From positions 744,001-808,000 of the forward strand of contig JAYJMM010000028.1 of the NCBI GenBank assembly GCA_037349105.1: a stretch of 64,000 nucleotides of DNA, written 5' to 3'. The position numbers were made by a program, and so were the translations under genes. This stretch comes from Limnomonas spitsbergensis. Taxonomy: Eukaryota; Chlorophyta; Chlorophyceae; Chlamydomonadales. Each line of letters begins with the position of its first letter. Positions within the stretch are counted from its first letter, which is position 1. The notes beneath the pieces were generated by a model, which saw only the letters and a program-made list of their open reading frames with translations, was not told the origin of the DNA and did no database searches. Positions 26,001 to 34,844 of the stretch are shown one piece after another.

Positions 26001-27733
26001 CAGCGTGGAGCGAGTCCTAACAGCTAAGCTTGGACATGTGGAGGTGCTCAAGGTGTCCAACTGGCTGCACAAGCCGCAGCGCTTTAGGGTGGTCATCGAC
26101 CGCAAGCAGGTGGACAAGTAAGTGGGACAGTAAGAGTCGTTAGGTATCCAGGGTGCTCTGGGGGGCAGGCAGGCACATGAATGTAGAAAGATTGTGGTGG
26201 AGTGTGGCTGGTATGGGGGGGAGAGGGGAGGAATGGCAATCATTCCATTTTTCATGTGAGTTCCCTTCCATTATTCAGGTCCACCCTTCTCGAGGGCCCT
26301 GAGTATGTGGACGTTCCCGCTCTATCCTCCAAGGACTACAAGCTCGCGGTGCACTGCTCTACCACAAATCCTACCACGGCCAACGTGACTTTCAAGAACG
26401 AGGACAGTGGGGAGTACTGCTTTTACGAGCTCAAATACACCGCCGGCCCGCCACCTCTGCGGGGCAGCCTCGCACTGGAGAGCCCGGTCAGGACGTCAAC
26501 CAGCACTAAGGTGTGTTAAAAGAGAGGGCTGGAAAGTGGGACTGAAGTGGGCCAAGCAACATGAATCTTGAGTGCTAACCTATTCCGCCCCGAGTGTCCT
26601 GCTTGGAACTCTAAGCGCGGGTAAATCAAATGTGAAGATGTGTAACTAACAATCATATGTGATTTGAGAAGCTAAGGACTGAAATTCAAATTCACAGGTG
26701 TCTGTCCGCAACACTCTAGACTCTGATGTGGTCATGACATCCTCATGCACCAACAAGCTGGTATCGGTGCCGGCGAAGGTGACTGTGCCAGCAAATAGCG
26801 TCATGCACGTGGAAGTGGGGTACCGTCCGCTGCTGGTTTCGGAGTCTGAGGCCGTGTTGAAGCTGGAGAGTGCTGAGCTGGGTCTGTTTGAATGGAGCCT
26901 TAAGCTGGCAGGCCTGCTAACCAACCCAGAGCGCACCCTGGCGTACAACGTACCTCTTGGGAGCCGAGAGACACAGGTGGGCGTGCCCTAAACCATGATA
27001 CGGTGAGGTGTCGAATCCGATCAGCACAGCTAGTACACTTTTTGCGCATGAAACGGTGACGATCAGCAGCTGCCTTGATGAACAATTGCCACGTATAACG
27101 CGACCGCACTTTTTGATGAGCACAACCACGGCCATCTCCGACAACGCTTGAAACAACGAGTATTCTCTTGCGTACCCTGTGCAGGTGTTCCGGTTCATGC
27201 ACTGGCTTGATGAAAAGGCGGATTACAAGTGTGGCTTCAAGACGGAGAAAGGTTCTGCGTTTGAGTGCGCTGCCATGGTCTCAGCACCGCCAGCTGCTGC
27301 GGGCGGATTTGAGGTTTTAATTGAGGTGCATTTCGAGCCGACTTCGATGGGTGAGAGCATACGAGACACGCTAATAGTCAGCTCGGCGACCGGCGGAGAG
27401 TACCACTGCCCTCTGGTCGGCCGGTGTGTGGCTCCGAAGCCCCAAGGCCCCATCGAGTGCGGCAAGGGCAGCGGTGTTGTGGCCTTCAAAAATGTCTTCC
27501 TGCAGGATGCTGAGTTTCAGTACAGCATCGACAACCCGGCCTTCTCCGTGTCCAAACCTTCGGAGAAAATCAGCACCAAGAAGTCCACCAACATCAATGT
27601 CAGCTTCAAGCCAGACGCAGCCAAGGGCCTAACGCAGCGTACAGGCAAGCTCACCATTGCCTGCCCATTGCAGACCACGTCACCGTGGGTCTTCTACCTG
27701 CAAGCTTCGGAGACTGAGGCTGGCAAGAAATAA
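207..27733 (+). CDS. HYDIN: HYDIN-like axonemal central-pair protein (3' part, 57 exons)
   Basis: Giant ASH/MSP-repeat protein of the C2 side of the ciliary central pair, needed for flagellar beating (family knowledge). I joined exons by GT-AG signals and phase: 207-420, 673-785, 2090-2173, 2305-2457, 2661-2872, 3957-4062, 4328-4708, 4944-5084, 5378-5455, 5613-5711, 5910-6074, 6455-6616, 6756-6856, 7001-7085, 7223-7283, 7599-7714, 7938-8070, 8269-8329, 8562-8706, 9208-9402, 9535-9934, 10261-10382, 10776-10937, 11800-11865, 12109-12548, 12814-13030, 13301-13366, 13788-13871, 14120-14303, 14522-14632, 14851-14997, 15119-15264, 15602-15760, 15882-16001, 16292-16441, 16713-16986, 17132-17440, 17800-17930, 18303-18380, 18642-18893, 19004-19192, 19375-19575, 19964-20128, 20749-20889, 21032-21151, 21318-21456, 21811-22157, 22506-22598, 22829-23064, 23294-23414, 23677-24093, 24374-25039, 25367-25711, 25909-26117, 26279-26510, 26698-26976, 27185-27733. 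The sum is 10,872 nt, a multiple of three with no internal stop, or about 3,623 aa against roughly 5,000 in the family. The N-terminal part is off the window. Confidence 0.9.
786..2089 (+). other. Long HYDIN intron (1.3 kb)
   Basis: GT at 786 and AG at 2088-2089. Joining the flanking exons gives GPTYS-VAMSGES, which continues the family pattern, so nothing coding seems to be missing. It contains three copies of a 9-bp unit (gcagatgtg) near 1570-1600 and several accggt-centred palindromes at about 1075, 1115 and 1215. No gene was seen. Confidence 0.7.
2873..3956 (+). other. Long HYDIN intron (1.1 kb)
   Basis: GT donor at 2873 and AG acceptor at 3955-3956. The split codon (AG|G, Arg) is restored across the junction. 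Only short spurious ORFs were seen inside, and no repeat or RNA gene. Confidence 0.65.
5378..7085 (+). CDS. HYDIN: HYDIN exons 9-14
   Basis: Continues the ASH array with MSMEVLEYGSVQTGKAGVIT in exon 10. Exon 13 reads MVNPCSFPIEVVCLDLDQQY followed by a D-E-x-x-L-R-x-I-D helix, a signature I associate with HYDIN just before the P-loop region. The exon 13 donor is placed at 6857 (AAGCG|GTGCGC). This restores an Arg codon with exon 14 and gives KRFGEAGHMYLQPLQPG, a typical family linker. A later donor near 6903 would break the phase. Confidence 0.82.
7223..9402 (+). CDS. HYDIN: HYDIN exons 15-20: P-loop / adenylate-kinase-like segment
   Basis: Exons 16-17 join to give KLVLVLHGPALSGTSTQATL followed by LSERYNIPSVTFDELLLEAA. 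This is the fold start of a nucleoside-kinase-like P-loop domain: a hydrophobic beta strand, a GxxxxGxxT loop, then a helix and Y-N-x-P. The Walker A Lys is absent, with GPALSGTST where GxxxxGK[ST] is expected, so nucleotide binding is doubtful. Exon 20 has FVLDGLRSKYCTPAVVAKLL, the 'F-x-x-D-G-L' element of the same module. Exons 17 and 18 add a Pro/Glu/Ala linker between the two halves. Confidence 0.8.
9535..10937 (+). CDS. HYDIN: HYDIN exons 21-23: Ala/Glu-rich coiled segment
   Basis: Exon 21 (400 nt) reads DLVRERFKAKRQVLEEQRAA and then a long Ala/Glu-rich stretch likely to be a helical coil. Exon 22 repeats this bias with E-E-Q-A-A-K-A-A-E-E. Exon 21 ends A|GTGAGA at 9934 and restores a Ser codon. 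Exon 22 ends CAG|GCAAGG at 10382, a GC-AG intron; no GT donor in the area keeps phase with exon 23. Exon 23 reads AFALEQVAVAELLGATPSAP. Confidence 0.7.
10938..11799 (+). other. Long HYDIN intron (0.86 kb)
   Basis: GT at 10938 and AG at 11798-11799. Joined exons read LGK-ISAALPQLPEDALIIPDPYE, where the LPEDALIIPDP motif fits the family. AT-richer than the exons; no ORF or RNA gene recognised. Confidence 0.65.
11800..13366 (+). CDS. HYDIN: HYDIN exons 24-27
   Basis: Exon 25 (440 nt) contains an Ala/Gly/Lys low-complexity insert (about codons 25-70 of the exon) and then a clear ASH repeat: GRWVIPANGSIDLAVHFQSP and FEVLGGERGNSVVMTGTCGL. Exon 26 begins NVFYKKVKVRPSTPTIARQF and continues FIISKNVFEFGPLLLNKDS, matching the conserved 'Q-[FY]-I-[IL]-S-K-x-x-F-E-F-G-P-L-L' signature I recall for HYDIN. 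Exon 27 is a Lys-rich linker. Confidence 0.85.
13788..19575 (+). CDS. HYDIN: HYDIN exons 28-42: central ASH array
   Basis: Fifteen exons with repeated ASH units, for example LSEGVQFGRLLVNKHDSRSF (exon 30), ITPQRGINFGPVTYNTSSKP (exon 35) and RPLLKFGRLLVGRSQCLRIN (exon 40). Exon 34 is closed at AAT|GTGCGG (16001) because this gives EEVLPIN-VSVQAVFSKYQ, a conserved junction. Exon 37 carries an Ala/Gly insert between FNFGTIVADLAAAL and NLKIINPIKV. Exon 41 ends in the RIAIAGEAYQEDVSF motif typical of the family, and exon 42 opens with another Ala/Pro-rich insert. All phases agree. Confidence 0.83.
19964..24093 (+). CDS. HYDIN: HYDIN exons 43-51
   Basis: Exons 46-47 join as CHFDLPESDYISG-GRRNAEM, followed by TRVLEMESLGIRVRNTKRFM, a strongly conserved part of HYDIN in my memory. 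Exons 48-50 give VFFDMPSINFGQVLIGGARG, a strand ending NVVCNVKKKPTR, and LALNVKGEGYAIHETLNIES. Exon 51 (417 nt) holds two further ASH units (TLNYDFVWDMG and LSFQHADFGAVTVF). Introns of 388 nt (19576-19963) and 620 nt (20129-20748) lie in this block; neither shows a gene. Confidence 0.85.
24374..27733 (+). CDS. HYDIN: HYDIN exons 52-57 and C-terminus
   Basis: Exon 52 is the largest (666 nt) and encodes about two ASH units (RMVIFGGVQRFQSCTRVVQI and LRLASDSLPFGPVVLGARSV). Exons 53-56 continue the pattern. Exon 57 starts VFRFMHWLDEKADYKCGFKT and ends SPWVFYLQASETEAGKK with a TAA at 27731-27733. The terminal SPW-x-[FY]-Y-L strand is typical of the last HYDIN domain, so the protein appears to end at its natural C-terminus. 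Confidence 0.85.
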
Positions 27734-28440
27734 GTTGGGGGTACCTGGGCCATGTCGGGCCTGGCTGGTAGCCAAGGGGGATCATTTTTGGTGCGGCCAT
27801 CATGTTACTGTCGCGACTGCTTCCCAAAAGGGTTAAATTGCATTATTTGCATGTCAATGATGCTGCAACTCAGTGGTTCTCCGGCTGTGGGCTCCGCTCA
27901 AATTGGCTTTGCCACGCGGGTGCCCGACTACTTGTATTGCAAGAGTAGAGTTATAATCCCAGATGATGATCGATTATGTGTAGGTAATGGGATGTGTTTA
28001 TGAAGGACTGCTATCATGTCTGACTCTTGGCATCCCAAGGTGTAATATTGGTTATAGCCCATAGGGTTCATATGTATGACTATGGGTGAGGGTGAACGCT
28101 TTTGATCGGGGAGTCTGACCTTGTAAGAATGGAGGAAGTGTAGCGATGCATATTAGGCTCCTTGTATTAGTTCACTGGGTCCACTGTGATCGTACACTGG
28201 TTGTGTAAATGTTATGCAAAAACATGATACATGATACATGTGTGAAAGATCTCGCTGTTGGCCAAGTTGGACAGTGTTGGAGGTAGGAGGGCCTAAATCA
28301 ATTTCTCACTTCACGCACATAACACTGTCTTTGGCAACATAAATGGATCCGCACACGAGTCCGTACCTGCCCTTTTTGTCGTCCGTCCGTGTGCCCGTGC
28401 GCGTGTTCCAACGAATCGCCTACTACTCACCCGTTTCTTG
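27734..28440 (+). other. HYDIN 3' UTR and intergenic spacer
   Basis: No convincing ORF. TGTAA, the usual chlorophyte poly(A) signal, occurs at 28041-28045, 28122-28126 and 28204-28208; any of these could end the HYDIN transcript. The choice cannot be made from sequence alone. Confidence 0.4.
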
Positions 28441-28844
28441 ACGTCTGAGCATGTTTGGCATGTCGAAAGCTGCAACTCTTGGCGCGCTTTTTGATTGTGA
28501 TTTGCAAGTGTCGTCGCTCCACGTCCGAATCGACTTTCGGTCGGGACACGCTTACGCCATTGATGGGAGTCGCTCGCAAGAAATGCAACGATTCCTTCAT
28601 TTGATTACGTCGGCACCATCAAAAATTCAGAATCTTCGATGCAAAGTCATGTGTCCAGTTCGTTCTACCTTATCGATACCAGCAGGCAGTGCGCCCCGTA
28701 CGTGTCGGTCACACTAAAAGTGCCATCCTGGCCTTCTGGGCGCACATCCCGTCTTCAATGGACATCTTCAAAATACAAACAGCTGTTACATCATGGCTGT
28801 TTGATTTCATATTCCGCTTTACAAATAGTGTTGTGCTTCCTTAC

Positions 28845-29000
28845 GGTTCGTGAAATTACCTCGTGTCAAGAAAGTCGCGCTGTACTAAGTCTTCGGCAGG
28901 CACCGTACGGCGCACCGTCACAAGAGTCGCTTGCCAACTCAGCTCGTTGCTGTGACAACTCAGCCAAGGAGTCGGTTGAGTAAATTGCGTTTATAATTGA
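28845..29000 (+). repeat. Left arm of a diverged inverted repeat
   Basis: Contains ctcgtgtcaagaaagtcgcg and, further on, gcttgccaactcagctcg and then ggttgagtaaattgcg. The same blocks occur in the same order on the opposite strand at about 33870-34070, so the two form a diverged inverted pair about 5.2 kb apart. Just upstream, ttccttacggttcgtgaaa also occurs in reverse complement near 36240-36265. Looks like a terminal segment of a transposable element family. Confidence 0.55.
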
Positions 29001-29148
29001 TCTTAATTTTCTTCCTTCGCATGCGTTGCGTTCGTATGCTGCTGCTGCCTGGAGTCGTGTAGGGGGCTCCTCAGCCAGCCTTTAGGTTGCGCTCTGAAGG
29101 TTGCGGGGTTTGAGCGGCTAAACCACAGAGACATGTCAAAGTGATATA

Positions 29149-30253
29149 TTGAATGGCAGCTTCCAATGCAGGCCGGTGGTGGGATCAGCCCCATGTTATA
29201 CCTTCATAAAATCTCAGGAACTTAATCCCCAAGATAAGTTCATGGGCTCGTCTGATCGTGCTCTGAAGGCTGCCCTCACAGCACATGGGCTGTTCCTTGC
29301 GCACATATGTGCATGCATGAGCTTAGCAAAGCCCAGCAGCAGCAAGGCTAAGAGGGCGCATGTGTCAGGCAGCGGCGATCCGTCTGCGTCAGGCATGCCC
29401 AAGTCTGTGACATCCCCAGACAGGCCGGAATGGGAGGGGACGACAGGTGAGGAGGAAGGATGCGCTGATTCCGGTGTCAGGACTGTCAGCGAGACAACGA
29501 CATGACCAAGAGGGCAGGACCACCTGCAGCAGCAGCAGCGCTGGAGGCAGGCGAGCTTAAGTGGCTAGCAGTGAGTAACCGGCGCGTGACAAGGACTGGC
29601 ACAATCAGGGGTGGCTGGTTCCAAGGTGGCGCTGAGTGGTACAACTGCAACAGATGATCCATGTTGGTCAACAACTGCCCCAGCAGGCTCATCGCGATGC
29701 GCATGAGAGAAGGAATGCTGGGCAGGGACGAGCTGCGTGTCCTATTCAAGCATGACTGCATGCACAGCGCAGAGAGCACTCCCCACAGGCAGCTACGCGG
29801 GGCGGCCTCAGCCGTCCTTGTTACCCTCTAGCAGACCAGGTGGACCGTTTCTAGACCGGCCATGCTCCGTACTTCTTGAGGCTGTCCAAGGGGCACTCCA
29901 TTCTATTGATGATGATGGACCACCAGCTGCGGACTTGGTCACATGATGTACCACTGGGCTTGATAAACTGTGCCAACTTGTTCACGAATCTACTTGTACC
30001 CTGCAGTCAAGTCGCTCATCATTGACATTATGTGGCATGCAGGTCACGAGCCATGAGGGCCTCAAGGCATTCAACATCCTGCTGCTCCACCTGGACCAGC
30101 GCAGCCGTTCACATCTGCTTGATAGTCAGGGTGATGTTTGCCGCCTATTATGATCCTCCCACTAACATCCTCTGTCTCTCCACTTCTCCACACCTCGTTC
30201 AGGATGCATCAGTATTTGGAGCCCATGCACAGGCTGCTTAAGGAGCTCTCGTA
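29149..30253 (+). other. Possible degenerate or intron-split coding region
   Basis: No continuous ORF, but several short stretches look protein-like: a frame from 29149 to 29505 (Ser/Lys-rich); GMLGRDELRVLFKHDCMHSA near 29710-29770; LKAFNILLLHLDQRSRSHLL near 30060-30120 after a cag acceptor; and MHQYLEPMHRLLKELS ending in TAG at about 30251-30253, also preceded by an acceptor-like ttcag. These could be exons of an unknown gene or remains of a mobile element. No family was recognised. Confidence 0.25.
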
Positions 30254-30312
30254 GGCATCAGGAGAAGAACGGTCCCGTCTGTTGTGAGTTAAATAAGCAT
30301 AATGATAGTCAA

Positions 30313-30440
30313 GAAAAGCATTTGCGATCATTGCCTGTCCGCTGCGAAAAGCATTTGCGATCATTGCCTGTCCGCTGCAAAAAGCATTTGCGATCATTGC
30401 CTGTCCGCTGCAAAAAGCATTTGCGATCATTGCCTGTCCA
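30313..30440 (+). repeat. 33-bp tandem repeat, four copies
   Basis: Unit gaaaagcatttgcgatcatt followed by gcctgtccgctgc, four head-to-tail copies, the last diverging at its end. The unit is 11 codons long and in one + frame encodes KSICDHCLSAA each time, in frame with the LPPA-coding minisatellite downstream. Confidence 0.9.
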
Positions 30441-30639
30441 CTTCAGATGCAACTGTTTTTTTACTTTTTCAAAACCCTGATGCAGAGCTTTATAAAGGTT
30501 TAGGACCGTGCTCACATTGCATGGAGTCGACAAGTCATGGGGCCTCTTCACCTGCTTCTCTGCCTTTCCTACTCGAGGAAGTCAATCATGAGCTTGGCCA
30601 TGCACAAAGCAGGTTGCATGTAGATGCCGCAGAAGGGGA

Positions 30640-31860
30640 ATTCGAGTATGTCCTGCTTCCTGCCCTACATCCTGTCCTTCCTCCTGCCATGCAACCTGCC
30701 CTGCCTCCTGTCCTGCCTCCTGTCCTGCCTCTTGCCCTGTCTCCTGCCCTGCCTCTTGCCCAGCCTCCTGCCTTGCCTCCTGCCCTCCTCCCTGCCCTGC
30801 CTCCTGTCCTGCCTCCTGCCCTGCCTCCTGCCCTGTCTCCAGCCCTGCCTCCTGCCCTGCCTCCTGCCTTGCCTCCTGTCCTGCCTCCTGCCCTGCCTCC
30901 TGCCCTGCCTCCTGCCCTGCCTCCTGCCCTGCCTCCTGTCCTGCCTCCTGTCCTGCCTCCTGCCCTGCCTCCTGCCCTGCCTCCTGCCCTGTCTCCAGCC
31001 CTGCCTCCTGTCCTGCCTCCTGCCCTGCCTCCTGTCCTGCTACTCGTCTTGCCTCCTGTCCTGCCTCCTGCCTTGCCTCCTGTCCTGCCTCCTGCCCTGC
31101 CTCCTGCCCTGCCTCCTGCCCTACTTCCTGTCCTGCCTCCTCCCTGCCATTCATCCTGCCTCCTGCCCTGCCTCCTGCCCTGCCTCCTGCCCTGCCACGT
31201 GTCCTGCCTGATACCCTGCCTCCTGTCCTGCCTCCTGTCCTGCCTCTTGCCCTGCCTTCGGCCCTGCCTCCTGTCCTGCCTCCTCCCCTGTCTCCAGCCC
31301 TGCATCCTGCCTTGCCTCCTGTCCTGCATGATGCCCTGCCTCCTACCCTGCCTGATGCCCTGCCTCCTGCCCTGCCTGATGCCCTGCTTCCTGCCCTGCC
31401 TCCTGCCCTGCCTCCTGCCCTGTCTCTAGCCCTGCCTCCTGCCCTGCCTCCTGTCCTGCCTCCTGCCCTGCCTCCTGCCCTGCTTCCTCCCCTGTCTCCA
31501 GCCCTGCCTCCTGCCCTGCCTCCTGTCCTGCCTCCTGTCCTGCCTCCTGCCCTGCCTCCCGCCCTGCCTCCTGCCCTGTCTCCAGCCCTGCCTCCTGTCC
31601 TGCCTCCTGCCCTGCCTCCTGTCCTGCTTGATTCCATGCCTCCTGTCCTGCCACCTGTCCTGCCTCCTGCCCTGCCTCCTGCCCTGCCTCCTGCCCTGCC
31701 ACGTGTCCTGCCTGATACCCTGCCTCCTGCCCTGCCTCCTGTCTCACCTCCTGCCCTGCCTGATGACCTGCCTTCTGCCCTGCCTCCTGTCCTGCCTCCT
31801 GCCCTGCCTCCTGCCCAGCCTCTTGTCCTGCCCTGCCTCCTGCCCTGCCTCCTGTCCAGG
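30640..31860 (+). repeat. 12-bp minisatellite (gccctgcctcct), about 100 copies
   Basis: Degenerate tandem array of the unit gccctgcctcct with gtcctgcctcct and other variants. The unit is a multiple of three and lacks stops in most frames, so long ORFs appear on both strands: LPPA or LPPV repeats on +, and G-G-R-A or E-A-G-Q repeats on -. Coding by either strand is possible but unsupported. The - strand is a run of GG/GGG clusters and could form two-layer G-quadruplexes. Confidence 0.9.
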
Positions 31861-31984
31861 AGAACAGGATGCGGCATTGCAGACAGGCACACAGGAGGCT
31901 GACGCGCAGAAAGATCGCTTGTTGGACGCCGCATGCTTGGGGTGGCAGCTGTTGGTCGAGTTATTGCAACAGGTCTAAGTCCGA

Positions 31985-32600
31985 CATGCAATGGAAGTGC
32001 AGCAGCAGCAGCGGCAACAGATGCAGCAGCAGCACCAACAGCAGCAGCAGTAGCTGGCTGCCTTGCAGCATCACCAACAGGCGGGTGCATGGCCACAACT
32101 GCGGCTGGCTGCCCGGCAGCAGCAGAGGCAGGAGCATCAGCAGCAGCTGGCAGGTGCGTCACCACAGCCGCAGCTGGCTGCCCGGCAGCAGCAGCAACAG
32201 GAGCAACTGCAGCCTTGCAACCGCTGCAACTGGGTGCCCGGCAGCAGCATCAACAGCAGCAGCAGCAGCAGGCTAGGGCCTCGCAACCGCGGCAGCCGGC
32301 TGCCCCAGCAGCAGCCAGAGGAGCAGCAGCAGGCAGGTGCCTCGCAACAAAAGCAGGTAGCTGACTGGCAGCCGCAGCTGGCTGCATGGAGGCAGTAACA
32401 GCAACAGCAGGCAGGAGCCTAGCAACCGCCGCTACTGGCTGCCCAGCAGCAACAGACAGGAGCCTCGCTACAGCAGCAGCTGGCTCCCTGGCAGGAGCAG
32501 CAGCAGCAGCAGCAACAGGCACGTGCCTCGCATCAGCCGCAACTGGCTGCCCGGCAGCAGCAGCAGCAGCAACAGACCAGAGCATTGCATCAGCCGCAGA
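31985..32600 (+). repeat. CAG/glutamine-type low-complexity repeat
   Basis: CAG/CAA-rich sequence with a loose longer period. In one + frame it reads QLAARQQQQQ blocks separated by QAGAS-type spacers, interrupted by stops near 32398 and 32430. In another frame it is Ala/Thr-rich and continues as an open frame to 33012. Confidence 0.75.
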
Positions 32601-33012
32601 TTCGTTGTTATCACTAGATGAGCAGCTGCCTGGCGACGTAGCTGGTGGAGTTTCCAGACACAGCAACAAGGGTGGCGACCACCTCTCATGTCCCGTTGCT
32701 GGTTGCACTGCAAGGGCGCACGGCTCTCAAAAGTGCCGCTCGTGCTGTACGGAGCACTGCCGGAATCGCGGTCAATGTGGGACAGCCAAGTACCAGCTTC
32801 CAAAGATGCCCCAAAGTGTCCCCTGGCTCAGGGGTTTCCCTCCTCATGACCGCTTTGAGCTCTTCTGCGACGGCGAGCCAGCAATGTCCGGAGGCAACAG
32901 GAATCAGCAACCCAAGGCCGGCATGGGCGTCAGGGGCGCCATCAAAAGATCAACTCCTCGCTGCCCGCACGGCTTCTTTTGCAGACGCGTCTTGGGCCCA
33001 ATTAATGCCTAG
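32386..33012 (+). CDS. Hypothetical ORF with Cys/His-rich motif
   Basis: The N-terminal half is repetitive Ala/Thr sequence from the CAG tract. The C-terminal half is non-repetitive and contains CPVAGCTARAHGSQKCRSCC followed by TEHCRNRGQC, a C-x4-C...C-x2-CC...C-x5-C arrangement that could bind zinc. It then runs GFPPHDRFELFCDGEP to a TAG. The Cys pattern loosely resembles zinc-binding segments seen in fungal and algal mobile-element ORFs, but I cannot name a family. It may be an exon or a transposon remnant, since it lies between the inverted repeats at 28.9 and 33.9 kb. Confidence 0.35.
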   Translation: MEAVTATAGRSLATAATGCPAATDRSLATAAAGSLAGAAAAAATGTCLASAATGCPAAAAAATDQSIASAADSLLSLDEQLPGDVAGGVSRHSNKGGDHLSCPVAGCTARAHGSQKCRSCCTEHCRNRGQCGTAKYQLPKMPQSVPWLRGFPPHDRFELFCDGEPAMSGGNRNQQPKAGMGVRGAIKRSTPRCPHGFFCRRVLGPINA

Positions 33013-33022
33013 GGTGCCCTAG

Positions 33023-33865
33023 GACGTAGTGACACAAGGGATGGTGAGCTGGCGTTCAAAAAACCTGGTGTGTGCATGCTGGTACTATTGTGGCAAACGC
33101 TGACTCCTTGTTTATGTTTTGAGGTTTACTTTCTGCATTAATGGATTGATTCCCGCGCTACTCGTCGCTCCCTACCCATTTTTTATCTGATGCGCCGCTG
33201 ACCGCTGGACTGTTCATTTTCAACAAATGCCTGCCAGGGACACGCGGCCATGGCTTACTGTTAATTCATTGACACAACCTGCTGTTAACTCCGATTTTTG
33301 GCACTTGTCACATGCATTTAATGTGACCTCCCCCGCTGGACTGGATTTTCTAAAATTTTCGGAATTTATCTGAAGTCACATTTGGCCGATTTGGGTACAT
33401 CCTACCAGTTACGTACATCCTACCGGTAATTGTCCCGTGCATTTAGTTTTCGAATGTTATACTCAACTGGAGTTTCCACAATATTGGTCAGGCCCCAGAC
33501 CTTGAACCACCAGAGCCACACACTCGCTGGCCCGGACAAGAGGGTGTCAAGCTGAGGGGAACTTGTCTAACGTAGGTTGTGGAACAAGATGGTAGAATCT
33601 ATCAATGTTAAAATCTAGGTACATATCACTGACCAGTGACTTCTGGCAAAGGATCGGTTGAGATAGTTGCAGGCTTCTGGTGAGCTACATGAGGTGCATG
33701 GTCCTGCCCATGCGACAACATTGGAGGTTGCAATCCAAGAGTACGGTATGTTTCAGCAAACGCCTGTTCTAAGAGATTGAATTCGCAAGTTATGCCCTGC
33801 AACGGGAGGGGTCAGGCGTGACAATCCAGGCAATTATGAAGCTGCAGGCGCGTTTAAAGTAAAAG
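33023..33865. other. Non-coding spacer
   Basis: AT-richer sequence with no ORF, repeat or RNA gene recognised, apart from two nearby copies of a short acatcctaccrgt motif near 33400-33430. Confidence 0.5.
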
Positions 33866-33869
33866 CTGG

Positions 33870-34070
33870 ATCGCGATTTTCTCAACTGAATTTGGAGCGG
33901 AGTTGGCACAATATCGAGCTGAGTTGGCAAGCGCCTCTCTTGTGACTCGCTCCACACGCCCTCCGCACAAGAGTAATCTGACTCTGCTGATGAGACAACC
34001 GAATAGCGCGCGACTTTGTACTACGCGCGACTTTCTTGACACGAGGTGAAATTACGGTTTGCGCTGACGG
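33870..34070 (-). repeat. Right arm of a diverged inverted repeat
   Basis: Reverse-complement counterpart of 28845-29000: gcgcgactttcttgacacga near 34020, gagctgagttggcaagcgcc near 33920 and ttttctcaactgaattt near 33880. It carries an extra stretch of about 50 bp not present in the left arm. Together the arms bracket the repeats at 30.3-32.6 kb. Confidence 0.55.
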
Positions 34071-34445
34071 TGCAATTTGCGCGCAATTTACCTGGACCGC
34101 CCAGAATGCACCGCAATTACTGCAAGTTGCTTTCGGCGTAACCACAGACGAAACCCAGGTGACGGACCGCAAATGGGGTTTTCGGCTCGGTACCTACCCG
34201 CCAATAGACGGATATTCGATACATGTTAACGTGGAAGTTGTTCTGATCTTCACGATACCTTCCTATGAGTTGACGTACAACTAACGATGCGCAACTTCAC
34301 ACCTTCGAAAATGTATGACTGGTGTCCCCAAAAGCCCCAAAATCCACTAGAATGTGCTTGCGGTCTAGATTACAGCACGCTCTTAATTGCGTGTAAGCTA
34401 AAAAGTCTTACTTGCGCGTAATTACGTGTTACCGCAGAGCACTGT
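34045..34445 (+). repeat. AT-rich inverted-repeat element, copy 1
   Basis: Runs from gtgaaattacggtttgcgct to ttgcgcgtaattacgtgtta. Its reverse complement, diverged, is found at about 35815-36270 with the landmarks in matching order: a taatttcac end, the gttaacgtggaagttgttct block, an (a)cattttcgaa block and a cttgcgcgtaatta end. Looks like a MITE or solo-terminus type element with no coding capacity. Confidence 0.65.
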
Positions 34446-34844
34446 TTACAAACCTGTCTACATCCCGAATCTCACTCCATGTGGGCCTTCGGGGCTCGCT
34501 TGCTTAGAGCCAATTCGCACCTAGTTCAGTTCCCCACTTCCCCGTTTCGGCTGGTTTGTTCGGCGTCAGAAAGACCTCTTGCGGGAAGCTCAGTTTGGCG
34601 AAACCAACCCAATGCGAAACCAACCGAACAAAAAATGGGGGTCGGGCCCCAGGTTGCGAAGCCGTGCGAAACCGAGGTATCCAAACCGGCCAAACTCAGC
34701 GAAACCAGCCAGGTGTGAATCCGCTCTTGGGGCTCGTTCGGAAAACATGCGTACCCGGGCTGTTTTTTGTGTTCGCCTCTCAGGGTTTTAGGGTTGGGTG
34801 GCCGGTCTCACACCTGGTAAAGTCCTAGGAACGAAAGGAAAACA
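34446..34844. other. Spacer before the satellite
   Basis: No gene recognised. Contains locally repeated gaaaccaacc and gaaaccgag/gaaaccagcc motifs (34600-34715), a weak short-period repeat. Confidence 0.4.

Noticed and set aside
30313..30440. CRISPR-like array (regular 33-bp repeat)
   Set aside because: Repeats are head-to-tail without unique spacers, and the genome is eukaryotic.
30582..32165. 527-codon - strand ORF rich in Gly/Arg and Glu/Gln repeats
   Set aside because: It is a by-product of the 12-bp minisatellite, whose unit leaves several frames open on both strands; the non-repetitive ends show no recognisable domain.
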